DNA of 64,000 nucleotides from Ridgeia piscesae (taxonomy: Eukaryota > Annelida > Polychaeta > Sabellida > Siboglinidae). The notes beneath the pieces were generated by a model, which ran no database searches, was not told where the DNA came from, and worked only from the letters and a program-made list of their open reading frames with translations. A program made the position numbers and the translations under genes. The DNA lies in contig JAODUO010000131.1 of assembly GCA_025642075.2 (NCBI GenBank), forward strand, positions 143,501-207,500. Direction: 5' to 3'. Of this stretch, positions 1 to 17,672 are shown one piece after another; position 1 is the stretch's first letter, and each line of letters begins with the position of its first letter.

Positions 1-3000
1 CAGCTTGCTGCAACCAACCAGAACCGCTTCAGTCGACCGCGACCGCCATCTGGCGGTAGTTTTGCTCCACCATCGTCGCAATTGCCGCCGCCACCCGTGA
101 TGCCACCTAGCCAGACAGCCTTCATTGGTCAGAACGCCCCGATTCAGTGCCCACCCCACGCCATTCTGTTTCCGCCATCATCGGGTCCGATGGCCAACTT
201 CGGCGGGCCACCCCCTTCCTGCGATTTCGATCAGGGCCGCCCGAATACGATGAAGCTGTCGCCACAGGGAAACCCCATGCAGTCGTCGCCTCACGGTAAC
301 ATGCCTCGAGCGGCAATGCCCCAGCAGCAATACTCAAACCCGTATCAGCAGGTGATAGCACCCCCTGGAGGGATTACATCACAACAGATACATTCTCCGG
401 TCCTGGGTCAGTCGTCGCTCTTCCCGAGTTCCGTGGTTGGGCCGTCCCACCAGTCGTCCCTACGAATGCAGATGGCGCCCCCTCGACAGAGCCTACCGCA
501 GATGTTGCCGCAGGGTGTCAACATCTTCTCACAGATGTCGCCACAGAGGTCGGTTGGCGGACGGACGGGAGTGCCGATAGTGGGCTCGGCGTCGCAGCCG
601 CAGCTAATGCGTCACCATGACGACAATGCGGAGCGGGAACGACAGATGTCAGCCAATATGTCCTCGCTCAGAATGCAGGTAGGTGGCGCTGTCACTGCAA
701 AAATCCCAATGAAATAATGCTGTTGTGTCACAAAACACGCAAGCAACATTCTGGTGTTAATATCCGTATTGTTAGCATCAAATCAGTCTACAGTGTTTCT
801 ATTCCAGTTTTGTTCCAGCCACCTGTTAAGCTGCTAAATATGTCTTCTAAGAAAATCTGTTCAGTTTTCAGATCAAAACCTGTATGTTTTTTATGTTTTT
901 TGAGGATTACATGAAAATGTGGTAGAATATAAACAAATTAAATTCCATTTCATTGCAGTTGAGATTAAACCAAATGTGATCATATTCCTACGTACATATA
1001 ATAGGAAATTCACATATCATCATTGTGAAGCCGTAGTGTCCCGTGGTTGGACGAAGGCCTCAGCATGCTGCTTCCACATCTCCCGATCTTGTGCTATCCT
1101 CTGCCAGATGGTACCCTTCCAGTAGTCGTCTAGTTCATCTCTCCACCGTCTCGCCGGCCTTCCTCTGGGTCTTTGCCTTTCGTATGGATTCCAGATGGTG
1201 ATACGATATGTCCATCGGTTATCTCGTATCCTGCTGACGTGCCCTGCCCAGGTCCACTTCCTACTTCTGACTTGTTCAATCACGTCTGTGAACTTTGTCT
1301 TTTCTCTTACCCAGATGTATTATGCTATGCCTAGAAATAGTACTTTGTAAAGCCAATAGCAGTTAGTTCATGTATACAATTCAATTTGTATGTGTTTCAG
1401 TCAGAAGCAGACTCTCTGCGCAGTCATCCCTTCCCTCCTTCAGACTTCCCCGTCCTCTCTGAGGTACGTGCATTCTTTATCGCCAAATGAAAGTAGATCA
1501 TGTATGTATACACTATGTATGTCTACAATGGGGAACATATAGGATCGCTAAAGGGCACAACTTGGGCCTGTTACCTAATGGAAATAATGAATGAATGCGT
1601 CGTAAAATACCAAAAAAGGACAAATTGGCGTTTTTGCTCAATGTATATTTTGCTATGCATAACCTGTATGGAAAATTTAAATATTCTTATTATAAAGAAC
1701 CAGTGCATAAGCCTTTCTTGCCACATTGATATTAGTGAAAGACATGCGGACTCTGCAAGTCAATGCCAAGCCTGTGACAGAGCCCAATATCAGTCTCCTG
1801 AACATCAGGCTGTTAGAATTTACATTTCTACAGTAAGACAGCAGAGGTATTCCTAGAACAGTTGAAAAGAATTACACGTAATTGCAGTAGACCTTGTTAA
1901 GCATATAGACAACTTAACTTGTTAAGTATAGAGTTAACTTAAAGCCAACATGATTGACTACTAAGAACTACTTATCACACTCATGTGATTGTGTTTGCAG
2001 GGGGTCCCTGCACCAGTCAGTCCAACAGCCGGACCTGTGGGGTAAGTAACTTCTGTTATCAGGGTGAACACTAAAACCAAAATGTTGTTCTTCAACATCA
2101 TTATCCATATTGCCAAAATTTACCATTGCATGTATCCCGAGAGACAGTTTGAAACCCTTGACGCTTGGGAGAAAGGGCAGTCACCCCTGCTAGAATTGCT
2201 GTAGGAGCGGTGGTCGCACGGCAGAACGCCAGACTGTCAATCGAGGGGATGGTGGTTCAATCCCACCTACCGCCATTTCGAAACTAGCAAATTTCGTTCA
2301 CCCCATATTTGCCACACCACATTTGTCTCTTCCGAAAGACACAGGTAAATGCATTTACCTGTGTCTATCGGAAGAGACACTAAAAGCTGGTGGTCCCTTC
2401 TATCTGGTATCTATGCCAGGGGAAGTAAAAGATCACACACAGGGTAAATGTGTAACCTGTAGTGGACTCACTAATTCTATAACTCCCGCTTTAGCCAAAG
2501 TTTGGGCTGTTTGGAGGAAGCCATCTCAGACCTGAGGCCAATAAAAAAACCTTTGCAAATTGCAATCCCTGCGTATATTTTGTAATATTGATGAGGAACG
2601 TATTACAGCTAAGACATGGGTGTGAGATTTTAAATTTGATCTTTGACCTTGTTGTAGGTCGCTCTTCTCCTTGACTTCTGACCCAGCGTTTGGTACGAAA
2701 CTCCTCCAGCCGAATACGTACTCGTTGTTTAGCAGCGAATCACCATGGACGGTACAGATAAACAAGCCAGAGGCAAAGAGTAAGTTTAGCACACTGTCGT
2801 AAATAGTGCAGCATGGTTCTCTGTTCCATTGTGTGACATATGTTGGGAAAAGAATCTATTACATAATTTTTACTCCACAGGACTTGTGGCATCACTCTGT
2901 CCACCGCGTGCTGTTAATTCCCATATCACAGAAACCGTTGAGTAGCTATTTTTATGATTCGGCATAGATGTACCTTGGGTCACTGCTACAATCTAAGCAA

Positions 3001-4704
3001 ATTTTGTATTTGATTGGATCGTTCTGAAGACCCCAAAACTGGATTTTCAAAAATCTTAGGTAAATGTTCTCAAATTTTGCATAGGGTACATGGATAATAC
3101 ACATGAAATTGGTATTTGACTGAATGTTTCTAAGGGTACCTGAAGGTCTGAACAAGCTGGAGACAATACTTGTGTATTCGAGACTGCCTCGCTGCCCACA
3201 ACTCTGGAAGCTAGGTAGCCTGCTAGGAACCATGGCTAAATGATAACTGTCAGTACCTGTGTATTGGAGCCCCACTATACTGCCACACACTGAAGACCAA
3301 GTGGCTTGCCTGGAAAGCATAGCCAATACATCTTGAACAATTTTTCCTTGTTTTTGTCATAAAGATAATCTTCTGAAACAGGAATTTCAAGAAAATATAC
3401 AACGAAACGTGTGTTCAGCAGCCATTTTTTCATCGCTTGACAGATTTTTTTTTCCAAGCAACTTGTTCCGTAATGGATAGATGAACTATTTTTCTATCAC
3501 TTTCGACAGGCCACAGTTCATCACCCTTTGCATCTTCAAGCAGCAGTCTCCGTACGACCCCAGACCCCTTCTCTGGGGACGAACGGCAGGTGGGAGGAAA
3601 TTACGGACTCAGCGTTTACAACTATGGTGAAGGCAGCCCAGTAGGTGGCGCTGTGGACAGCACATGGAGTACGAACCCGATGGCCGCGTCTCCGAAGTCG
3701 ACGGGCTCAGAATCAAGCACTGGCGGACTCTTGTCGAGTAATATCCAAGTGAGTCGTGTAGTTTGTAGTATCACACCTTTGGAATCAGTTCATTTTGTAC
3801 ACTACAATATTAGTGATCTTTTACATATAAAACATGAACAGTTTCACACCGTTCCGATGAAAATTACCAAACTGAGGCTTGGTTGTAGAAAATGAACCAT
3901 TTAAGAAATTTGCAGTAAAACTACATTGTGGGTTTAAGAATTCAGCATCTAAAAACATTTCCAGGTAGATGAAAATGCCTACACATGGTAGTATCATTTT
4001 AAACCGTCCTCTGCCCTATTTTGCAACCTTTGTCATCCATTAAACAATGTTATGATGACTGCAGTCGAACATTTTTGTAGTTACACACAAATTGCACAAA
4101 TCTAAAAAAAAAGTCAATACGGTGTTAATCCATGATTAGTGCTATTGTAATGCTATGGCGTCAGCCATAAAGGTGATATATGACATATTTGTTTGACTAG
4201 CAGACATTGTTAATGCCACAATAGAAGCCTGTCATATTCAAATGTCACACACCATGCGATTGCAATAGCAGACTGTCGTACTGAAAATGGTTAAGAAATC
4301 ATTCGTTCCCCCTCTGGTGTTTTAGTTCTAAGTGTTAGTCTTAAGTAAACTATTTAAAACAGAACATACATGAAACATAGTCTGCCACCATATTTATTTA
4401 TTTAATAATTTTTTTTAATATGAATTTATTTATTTTAGTACTCTTTATGATGCATTTTTACCACATTCAGTACTGCCATTATGTTCTTACAAATTGTAAG
4501 TGTGTCATACCAGTTTTATTACTGGCATTTCAAAATGTGTGTAAAGACAAATTTCAATTTTTAATGGATTGTTTTAATGTTTTAAACGGACAATGAAGTT
4601 ATTGAACCATGACTCTGTTCCAGTCGCTATGGTCGTCCGGCCCGTCACCTCTGGAGAAGTTGCTGGAACAACAGAAGCAGCAGCGACACGGCGACCCGCA
4701 TTGA
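1..4704 (+). CDS. SMG7: SMG7-like nonsense-mediated mRNA decay protein, C-terminal exons (5' part outside window)
   Basis: Six exons can be joined in phase: before 1 to 678, 1401-1463, 2001-2041, 2658-2779, 3510-3748 and 4624-4704 (TGA 4702-4704), giving 407 residues. All introns are GT-AG. The first exon is Pro/Gln/Met-rich and disordered, and two exons are tiny (63 and 41 nt). What identifies it is the end: SLWSSGPSPLEKLLEQQKQQ followed by RHGDPH, close to the remembered human SMG7 end (SIWSSS...ALEQLLMQQKQ...NPPH). A YSLFSSESPW motif in the fourth exon resembles the SMG7 Tyr-Ser-Leu-Phe/Pro-Trp segment. SMG7 binds phosphorylated UPF1 through an N-terminal 14-3-3-like domain and uses its Pro-rich C-terminal region to recruit decay factors; only that C-terminal region is here. 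The 14-3-3-like and TPR part must lie left of the window. Identification rests mainly on the last exon. Confidence 0.75.
1020..1316 (-). mobile_element. LINE endonuclease/reverse-transcriptase C-terminal remnant in SMG7 intron
   Basis: The minus strand encodes about 95 residues typical of the C-terminal tail of non-LTR retrotransposon ORF2 proteins: RKWTWAGHVSRI, DNRWTYRITIW, PRGRPARRWRDEL and AQDREMWKQHAEAF in the usual order. The frame is open from about 1316 to a stop at 1020. The catalytic RT and endonuclease parts are missing, so this is a 5'-truncated dead copy lying in the first SMG7 intron seen here. A second, more decayed copy in the same orientation lies at 19250-19445. The clade (RTE-like or F52C9.6-like) is a guess from motif style. 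Confidence 0.75.
2190..2560 (+). repeat. tRNA-derived SINE in SMG7 intron
   Basis: The segment at 2207-2275 has a tRNA-like head: A-box-like TGGTCGCACGG, B box GGTTCAATCCC, and end segments GCGGTGG and CTACCGC that can pair. It does not form a complete tRNA, and a non-tRNA body follows to about 2560, ending in an A-rich stretch (CCAATAAAAAAACC). The body holds a near-perfect palindrome (listed separately). Confidence 0.55.
2324..2379. repeat. Loopless near-perfect palindrome, 28-bp arms
   Basis: Arm 2324-2351 is followed directly by its reverse complement at 2352-2379, with one mismatch in 28. It lies in the body of the SINE at 2190-2560. The arms are full of TGTCTCTTCCG and GACACAGGTAAATG, not simple AT repeat. 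Confidence 0.9.
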
Positions 4705-7700
4705 ACACCCGGCCAGTGGCTTGATGGGTTACAGTTGCAGACATGCGTTGCCATGGTGACGACACTCACCAATCAGAAGCCTGGATCGGCTGGAGATCTG
4801 AAGACGGTCGAACGCAGGAGCGGATTTTCTCGTCACCACAAGAAGACGGAAAGAGCGAGAGAGCGATAACGTTTGGCATCAGAGTCGACGGTGGCGGATA
4901 ATCGTCGCTCGACGTCTGTGTCTCGCAAAATAATTGCCTCTCTGCGTCTGTCAAGTGTGTGCTTGTTTCATCTGCTCAGGAAATTTACTGCATCAGTTGT
5001 AGGCACTTGTGATTGCGACGAAGTACTGCGGTACGTTATAACGCCTCCTACTGGCTAAATATCTGCGTGGCGAGGCTAAATGTAGCCTCAGTTTAGCACG
5101 ACAGGCAGTGGTGGTGACACCTAGCAACGCCGAGCACAGTTACATATGTGTCGGTCACGCATGCCTGTGTTTTGGACCTTGTTGATTGGTTTTGCTTTAG
5201 ATTGCAAGTTTCCGTTTGCACTCGAACTTGCACCGCTGCATAGCCGCGAAGCATCTTGTTGATGGTGCCGGTACGTCGCACGGATATATGTTAAGTTATT
5301 ATTTGGTGATTTGTGATACCCTGGTCAATGGAGTTGTGTCCGAAAGCATGCTACGAGCCAGGGACGTTACCGTTCCTATTATCATGATGATACGCACGAG
5401 GATCTGTCGAGTTGAAAAGAAACGGCGGCAAGGGTTCACATTGATTCCCGGTGCAGAGATTGGAAACTAGCTGAATGACATGCACATATATTACCGAGCG
5501 GCATATCTAGGTAATGATCACATTATATTACAGCTGTGTGCATTGTGTAATATTCGTGAATTAATATTATGTATACATAACATATACATCATATATATAA
5601 AGAGATATATACGTGATATGTTGAACCGAACCGCTTGCATAAGGTCGGTGGTATACGGGACATTTTACTTTACACGCTCCACGCGTCGGTGTTAATGTGC
5701 ATTGTTGGCAAACCTGCATGGCACAAGAAATGTGATTCTTATTCTACCCTGTACAAAAACCTTAGGTTGGTACACGATTGACTTTCTTTTCATCTTCCGG
5801 TCACTCTCACAATTTTGTGTGATGCCATTTGTAGAGGTGTCAATTTAAAACGTAAAACCGCTACGAGATCTCCAGATTATCATAGAAATATTTGAGATTA
5901 AACTGGTTTGTGTCATGTGTACGTGGAGCAATCTGAAAAGAGAAAATCTATTGTGATATAATCCAGTTTAATAACAGGAGAGCAGTAGCATCAGTAGAAT
6001 GAAAACTCCGCCTCGCCCATACCTCGATTTTCATTTTACAGAAAAGTTGGACTTTTCGTCATTACCCTTTCTGAATTCTGAACTGCTGCAATTGTGGTTG
6101 TAACTGCGGCAAAGTAGACTTGCTCAGTGCGGGGAAGTTTTGGCAGTTTATGAAGACAATTGAATGGTCACTGGTGTTGTACCGCCTACCGGCTGCCCAG
6201 TTGATGTCTGCCCTCCCCTTTTGCACTTTGCCATTTTGGGGTAAGGCTGGAGCGGACTGTTATACCGTGACATAGTACCATGATTGCCATTGCTTGTTAT
6301 TACTGTACTTTCAGGTGAAGGATTGGTCATGAAGTAATGGTGTCATATCTGAGACAATTTTGACCTGGGACTGTTTCACTGACATTGTTAAAAGCTCTTA
6401 AACCTGATTGTTGTACTTTTTACCCCATAGCAGTGATCTTGAATATCTGAGAACTGTCAACTCTGTGACACACCAGTCGGACATTGTCACTGGTGTGTCA
6501 TGGAAATAGTGTCCTTGGTAATAAAGCAATGGATATTTGCGTGAAAATACTCATTAAATTTAACAACAAATGTTGTTTAACGATGAACGATTAAGTGTTC
6601 TTTATCTGAATGAAACGGACCCAGATCTAATAGTGTGTTGTTTATTTGACATTGGCACATGTAACACACTCGTCAATAAGTAAGCATTGTGGATTTGTAA
6701 TGTTGGTAAACGGGTGGGTGTATTGGCAGAAAATGTAATTTGTGTAATTTTTAGGAAACATTACTTAATCTAGGAAATATTAATTCTTTAAGTGATTTTC
6801 AAAATTATTTTGCAGATGTTAGTCACCGGTTTTTTCCACCCACCCTAACAGTTGGATATGTCACCAATGCTTCATGAATGGGATTATAATAGCCAGGAAA
6901 CTCGTAGCTAATGTAAGCCAGCACGTTTACCAGTACTCTACCTATACTTGTTTATGTATATACTTACAACTCCTGCCGAGCCTGGAAGCAACGTGTTGCT
7001 GCAATGTTAGGCAGTTTGCATAGAGCAGTTCAGTCTTCGAATTCCGTTCCCATGAGTATTAAATTTTGTTTAATTATCCGGCTGTGCTGGAACCAAGAGA
7101 ATTGTCATTATCAAACAAATCTTTCTGAAGTGTTTGTTTTGAATAGGTGTCAGTATTACTCTGCAGACGTCGTCTTTCATTGTTTGTGAAGTTTGAATTT
7201 TGTTGTTGCAAGATGATAAAAGTTATGTTTAAATATCGGCCAACTCTTTCGTAAATTTGAGTAATTTTATTTCACCGAAGGCTAAACAGAGCAGGTTTCA
7301 AAGTTCTTTGGCATTGTCGGGGCAGGAGCTGGCCAGGAGCAAACTTTTTTGTTTCTCATTATGGTGTTGCAATGCTTAGTTGCTATGCTTTGCCAAAGAC
7401 GAACTGAAGTGAGCACCTGGGTATGAAGTGGTAATGCTTGTTATTAAACTTACTGAAAGATACTTCACTGAAAACAAATCAGTTCATTGTATAACGTTGC
7501 AGTGTGTGTTACGAATCACCATCAGTGTTTGGTATTGAACTTACAGTGACTGTCATACTTACTGTCGGTATCGAGTAGTGAAGTTGCAAAGATTGCTATA
7601 CTTCATTGTCAGTATCTACCAGGTAGTAGTGAAGTTGCAATGACTGTTATACTTCAATCACCATCTAATTATGAAGTGGAAATGATTGTTAGACTAGTCA

Positions 7701-10700
7701 GCATCTGGCTATGAAGTTGCAATGATTGTTATACTGTCAGCTACTGGTTATGAACTTGCAGCGAATGCTATTCGTCAGTACCAGTATCTGGTTATGACTT
7801 TGCAGTGAACATTGAATGAAGACAAGTCAAAAGTCAGCGTTTGCATGAATGTTTCAGTAAGTATTTTGGTTGGACAAAGGAAATAAAATGATGACAACAT
7901 GCAACTGAATCAAACATGTGCGTCAGTTGTTGATTCATCCATAACAGTATGTGCACTGCTGTTTAGTGGAGCCAGTGACAATGTTACTGCTGTAAACATG
8001 GCCTGCTCGGTGGGGAAAGAGCCTGTTGCAGACATTGCTGTACTGCCAAAGTCCTGAAAGCAGGTGGAGACAAAATGGCCAAGATGCTTCTGAAATTATG
8101 CAATGCAGTATGACATCAAGAAAGTTACCCACAGATAGATGTAGGTGCATCATCTACACAACACGCAAGACAGAATGCAGGTGAACACCCTCGATCTGTA
8201 GAGCGACTTACTTAATTTCTATTAGTAACATGTTCTGTAAGAGATGATATCATCGATGCACATTTGTCAAAACCTAGTTTGTAATTAGGAAAACTAGAGG
8301 AACAGTAGCTGCCATCTTCATAGTGAACCAGATCATGGAAAAGGCAAGGCCATTACACTTCAATTGTGTGGACTTCAAGGCTGCTTGAAGTCCACAAACA
8401 CTGTGAAAGTATCCCAGTGACATGGTCTGATGCCGACTGTTTTCAGTGTACAAGCTCATCGTTAATAAGCTAAGTTGAACGGAAAGAACAAAATTGGGTT
8501 CACGAACCCCTAAGATTGTTAGTGAAATAGTGCACTAGTGCTCTACCCAATAGACCTAGCAAAGATCAATCAAATAAATAACTGGTACCTGGACATATTA
8601 TGAACAACGTTTCTTTATTGTGTTATATAGAATATCCCATTGAAACCTACTTCTTTATGTAAGTGTTAACTTCTCGTGAAGTAGATAACATGAAATTTGG
8701 TCCACATGAAATACAGTTATTCAACATCAATCCCAAATTGCATCTGTGGCAAGAACAATGCAGCAGTGAGATGCAATCTTGAATAACGGCGTAAAAGATG
8801 CATAAATATCTACATATTAAATATTACATGTCTAATATGGTAAACTTACAGTGGTGGTGTAAACTACTCCTAAAACCCAAAATAAACAACGCAATGATAT
8901 GTAATGTTTCGAAAACGCCAATGTTACAGTGAAGCTGTGCTATTTAAATATTGTGAATCTGTAAAATTAGAGCATAACATGTATACACCTTTTGTACAAA
9001 TCTATAACAACTTTGTGAAGTGCGTAAACCAGTGACTTGCAGTGGCATTTGGGTTTGCTAAGCGGATATTCCTGTTTACCACAACCATAACACATTATAA
9101 CAACTATCATTATATACATGCATTATGGTATCACACATTTTAACGACTGCTTAGGGCCTTCGTAAATATAAATATTTCCATAATGCATACAAAATTGCAT
9201 GTGGGTGGGTGGGTAGGTGAAAGGTCCATTTGGAATACAAAAAGTTAGTTTAATACAAAATGTGGACAAATTCTACTCTTCGTATACATTTTTAGCTGTG
9301 ACTGTAACAGTTTTTGAGCTAGAATTGGTTAATTACATCTGCAATACACTGACGTGTGATATGCTGATTATTTTTATGAAGGTTAGGTAGGTGGCATCAA
9401 TCCTATCAATTTTTTTATTCTTGAATTGTTATATATTTACAAAGCCCCTTACACCACCAACTACGAGAACCACTGTGTGAGCGGCTGTATGTACATTGTA
9501 TGTGCACAGCACACATGCATCCATCTTTCCCACGACATTACTGAAAAGTATAGTTCAACGTGTGACAATGAATCACACAAAACATGTCATTGCAAACAGA
9601 CTTAACAGAGACACCCCAGATTAATTTCTTACGCAGGCGGTTACAAGCATACATTGTTGTTTTCCTTATGTTAATGTTTCATCAATGTTCTAGTGAAGTT
9701 ATAAATGACTGTGTAAGAATAAAGGTAAACAAACAACTGAAATGTAGTCAGTATTCATTTCCAGCTCTCAGCGACATTCTATTTAGCGACTAGCCTGTGT
9801 AAATACACTGTATTGTCATTACGATGTTAAGGTCTTAGGTATCATATAACTAGTCAGCTTTTCCAGAACACTATCATCAAAACAACCCTTCTATCCTGAC
9901 ACTGGGGGTGATCAATGCCATGATGTTATAGTCCTCATTCCATAACATGATCTCTCCAAGTCACGAGGCATACACGGTTCCTTTGTGTCAACGACAGTTA
10001 TTATATCAAATATACAATGTGTGGTCTGGGTTTCTGTTCTACAGAGCTATGAGGCCCACGTGCTGACCCCTACACCACCATGCTCTATGGCATTCACAAC
10101 AGTTTCTCTGGCTTTTACAGCACTAAAATGTGTTGTTTTACACTCACTCCATGCGGTTTTGCAAATTAACACATCTAATGTAGCAAATTTTTAACACAGT
10201 TAAAATTATTTCAACTGAACAAACCTTTCCAATTGTATGATTTCATGACTTGTTCTTGGTAGTTATGCAATATGACAAAAAATTTGGTTTTTCTTTTGTA
10301 AATCTTTCACCAAAAAAATTAGATTTTGTTGAAATGACAATCAAAGTCCCTTACCAAACTGGCACAATATTTGTCAATGTCAACAATCTAGTATTGCGTT
10401 GGCAACAACTTTCTGTCATCCCCTGAATTTGACATACAGCTGTACATTGCATTTCTGGCAGTATTCACGATGGCACTGTCCTCGGCTATGTACATCCAGT
10501 AATTTACTAAAACAATTCTCAAAGGAAAACAAACATATGCATTACCAAACCACATATACAATTACACATACACACTGGTCAATATATTGTCCAGAATAAC
10601 GGCTCATCTAAAAATCAAAAATACAAAACGAACAAAGTTATGGCAAAAAAATAAATAAAAAAGCTGTTAACATATTTCAAAACAATGGAATATGGCAATG

Positions 10701-11470
10701 ATATGTCAATGTACCTGATACGTGACTACTTGAAGTGATGCTAGGAGCCTCACAAGTGAACTGGCAAGAAAACTAGATGGGAGAGTTACATACAAATGTC
10801 TGGAGTATGTATAAATGTCAAGTGGATCAATAATGAGACTAAGAATGAACTTTATGAAGATGTAGACAAACTCATAAACAGGATTCGGTTGAGATTGCGG
10901 CCAATAAATCACAGGAAACTGAGAAAAGACAGACATTGTGTTAAACTCGTCAACTAATGATGATGAATATGTACTTGTTAAATAGTTTTATACTCGAGAT
11001 TACGTATACTAAAATAAATTATGCCTTGCGAATTACTTTGTAATTTTGCAAGTATTGCAGTACTATCACCAGCGAAACAAGCAGTAGCTTCCAGAATAAC
11101 AATGATCTTGTATAGTGTAACACAAAGGCCCATACAATCACATGACTATCCAAAAATAATCATGCAATAGACAAAAAATACAATCACACAACAGCCTACA
11201 TACAATAACTTATAAATTATCGAAAACACAATCGCAAGACAGCCTGACACATAACCACACGTTGGCAAAATACGTAACCACATTATGGCCCAAAACACGA
11301 TCCCAATATGGAAGTGTTATGGCCCAACTCATAGTCACATAATCACCCAGCATCAATCACATCAGTGCGATCACTTACAATCACAAGAGGGTCAAACACA
11401 ATCACAATATGACACATCTCACAATCATGTAATCTATCACTGCACTTACACATAATCAAATAGCACTGTA
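4705..11470. other. SMG7 3' flank and gene-poor DNA
   Basis: No coding gene is supported here. The first part is probably SMG7 3' UTR; AATAAA signals occur near 6520 and 7885 and either could end the transcript. The rest is AT-rich with only short chance frames. Two clean hairpins stand out: 6466-6500 (12-bp arms, 11-nt loop) and 8367-8396 (13-bp arms, GCTG loop). A degenerate repeat at 7430-7820 is listed separately. From about 11100 the DNA is rich in CAATCAC words, like an eroded margin of the minisatellite that follows. Confidence 0.6.
7430..7820 (+). repeat. Degenerate tandem repeat, roughly 50-60 bp units
   Basis: Variants of TATGAAGTTGCAATGATTG followed by TTATACTTCAGTCAG and ATCTGGT recur about seven times with irregular spacing. 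Copies differ by substitutions and small indels, so this is an old minisatellite. Confidence 0.6.
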
Positions 11471-11477
11471 CACATGC

Positions 11478-12633
11478 ACAATCACATGATCACCTATTTT
11501 GAGGAACACACAATCACATTCTATTTTGAGGAACACACAATCACATGATCACCTTCTATTTTAAGAAACACACAATCACACGATCACATTCTATTTTGAA
11601 AAACCCACAATCACATGATCGCCTTCTATTTTGAGAAACACAATCACATTCTATTTTGAGAAACACACAATCACATTCTATTTTGAGAAACACACAATCA
11701 TATGATCGCCTTCTATTTTGAGAAACACACAATCACATTCTATTTTGAGAAACACACAATCACATGATCGCCTTCTGTTTTGAAGAATACACAATCACAT
11801 GATCACCTATTTTGAGGAACACACAATCACATTCTATTTTGAGGAACACACAATCACATGATCACCTTCTATTTTAAGAAACACACAATCACACGATCAC
11901 ATTCTATTTTGAAAAACCCACAATCACATGATCACCTTCTATTTTGAGAAACACAATCACATTCTATTTTGAGAAACACACAATCACATTCTATTTTGAG
12001 AAACACACAATCACATGATCGCCTTCTGTTTTGAAGAATACACAATCACATGATCGCCTTCTGTTTTGAAGAATACACAATCACATGATCGCCTTCTGTC
12101 TTGATGAACACACAATCACATGATCGCCTTCTGTCTTGATGAACACACAATCACATGATCGCCTTCCACAGCAGTGACTTAAAGTCATTGAGCACGAGGG
12201 AATGTTGCAATTCGACCCCCGTTAGATGAGCACTCAACTCTGAGCACCGAGCAAGTATTCTTAACAGGCTTCCGTGCAGGTCTGACGGCGCGTTCTTCAG
12301 GATGTACGGACGCGCTATCCTACACACGAGGTGGAGGTTCGGCCGTTCCAGTTCGGCAGTACACGTGTGTGCTCGCGTGTCACATTTAGTCGTGCAGTGA
12401 GGCGTGTTTTGAAGAATACACAATCACATGATTGCCTTCTGTTTTGAAGAATACACAATCACATGATCGCCTTCTGTTTTGAAGAATACACAATCACATG
12501 ATCGCCTTCTGTTTTGAAGAATACACAATCACATGATTGCCTTCTGTCTTGAAGAATACACAATCACATGATTGCCTTCTGTCGTGATGAACACACAATC
12601 ACATGATCGCCTTCTGTCTTGATGAACACACAA

Positions 12634-12645
<12 letters not shown>
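11478..12645 (+). repeat. 35-bp minisatellite array with higher-order repeat
   Basis: The unit is about 35 bp, built on ACACAATCACATGATCGCC plus TTCTGTTTTGA; a 27-bp variant lacks GATCACCT. A longer pattern starting at 11481 recurs at about 11794 (period near 313 bp), so there is higher-order structure. The right edge reaches into the last coding exon of the DIPK1-like gene: its TGA stop (12634-12636) is inside a repeat unit. A block of coding sequence interrupts the array at 12161-12407. Confidence 0.9.
12161..12407 (-). pseudogene. Duplicated C-terminal fragment of the DIPK1-like gene inside the minisatellite
   Basis: This stretch matches 12644-12890 (offset 483) with about three mismatches in 247 bases. 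It encodes the last 80 or so residues of the DIPK1-like protein, ending in the same WKAIM and stop. At 12407 it breaks straight back into repeat units, where the true gene continues toward TPHCTTRCD and upstream. There is no splice acceptor and no upstream coding, so it is not expected to be translated. The near identity indicates a recent event. Confidence 0.88.
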
Positions 12646-16825
<4,180 letters not shown>

Positions 16826-17344
16826 TGTCAAGTGCAGTTCATCTGTCTGTCTTCGTCAAGATAACTGAAACATGAAATACTATTTATAGCGCACACTCTC
16901 AGATCAATACCACACAGTCACTGAGCAAGTGAGATTTGTGAATGTGTCGCTCAATACAAGCAAAACAGATTGTGCATGTGATCAATTACATAAGTGCCCA
17001 CAGCTGGGACTTGACAAAACAACACAGATGTCATGTAGCTTTATTCAGAGACTAGCCTATCCATCATTTGGACAGGTAAACCCATTATGGACGTGCAGAA
17101 GTAGCATTGGACGGGTAAAACATTAAGGGGCAGTCTTCAAAAATCATATATTTGAAACCGGACATTACATGTGTGTTTGTGCTTTATTTCAGGTCATAAC
17201 ACACATCTCAACTGGATTGTATGTATACAAGTTAAAATTAATGTGTCTGTGGCACACAAAAAGTGTGACTGGCAAAAATGTTACTGTGCATAAAGCCATG
17301 ACAGGTGCATATGTTGATTTGCACAGCTCACAAGACCACATAAT

Positions 17345-17473
17345 AGTGAAATGGCTAGACCTTCAGACTACCATCGATTAAGAGAACACAGGTTCAAATC
17401 CTGTGCTGCTGTGTTGGACCTGGGCAAGTTTCTTCACTCTACATTGCTCCAGTTCACTCAGCTGAGTACCTGG

Positions 17474-17522
<49 letters not shown>

Positions 17523-17524
17523 AC

Positions 17525-17580
<56 letters not shown>

Positions 17581-17611
17581 GTATATATATATATAATATA
17601 TATATATTATA

Positions 17612-17672
<61 letters not shown>

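Noticed and set aside
2207..2275. Functional tRNA gene
   Set aside because: The A and B boxes are recognisable and the ends can pair, but the D and anticodon arms do not fold well and a SINE body follows.
2881..2950. Extra SMG7 exon after TTACTCCACAG
   Set aside because: The acceptor looks good but the frame reaches a stop (TAG, 2942) with no donor before it; skipping it keeps phase to the 3510 exon.
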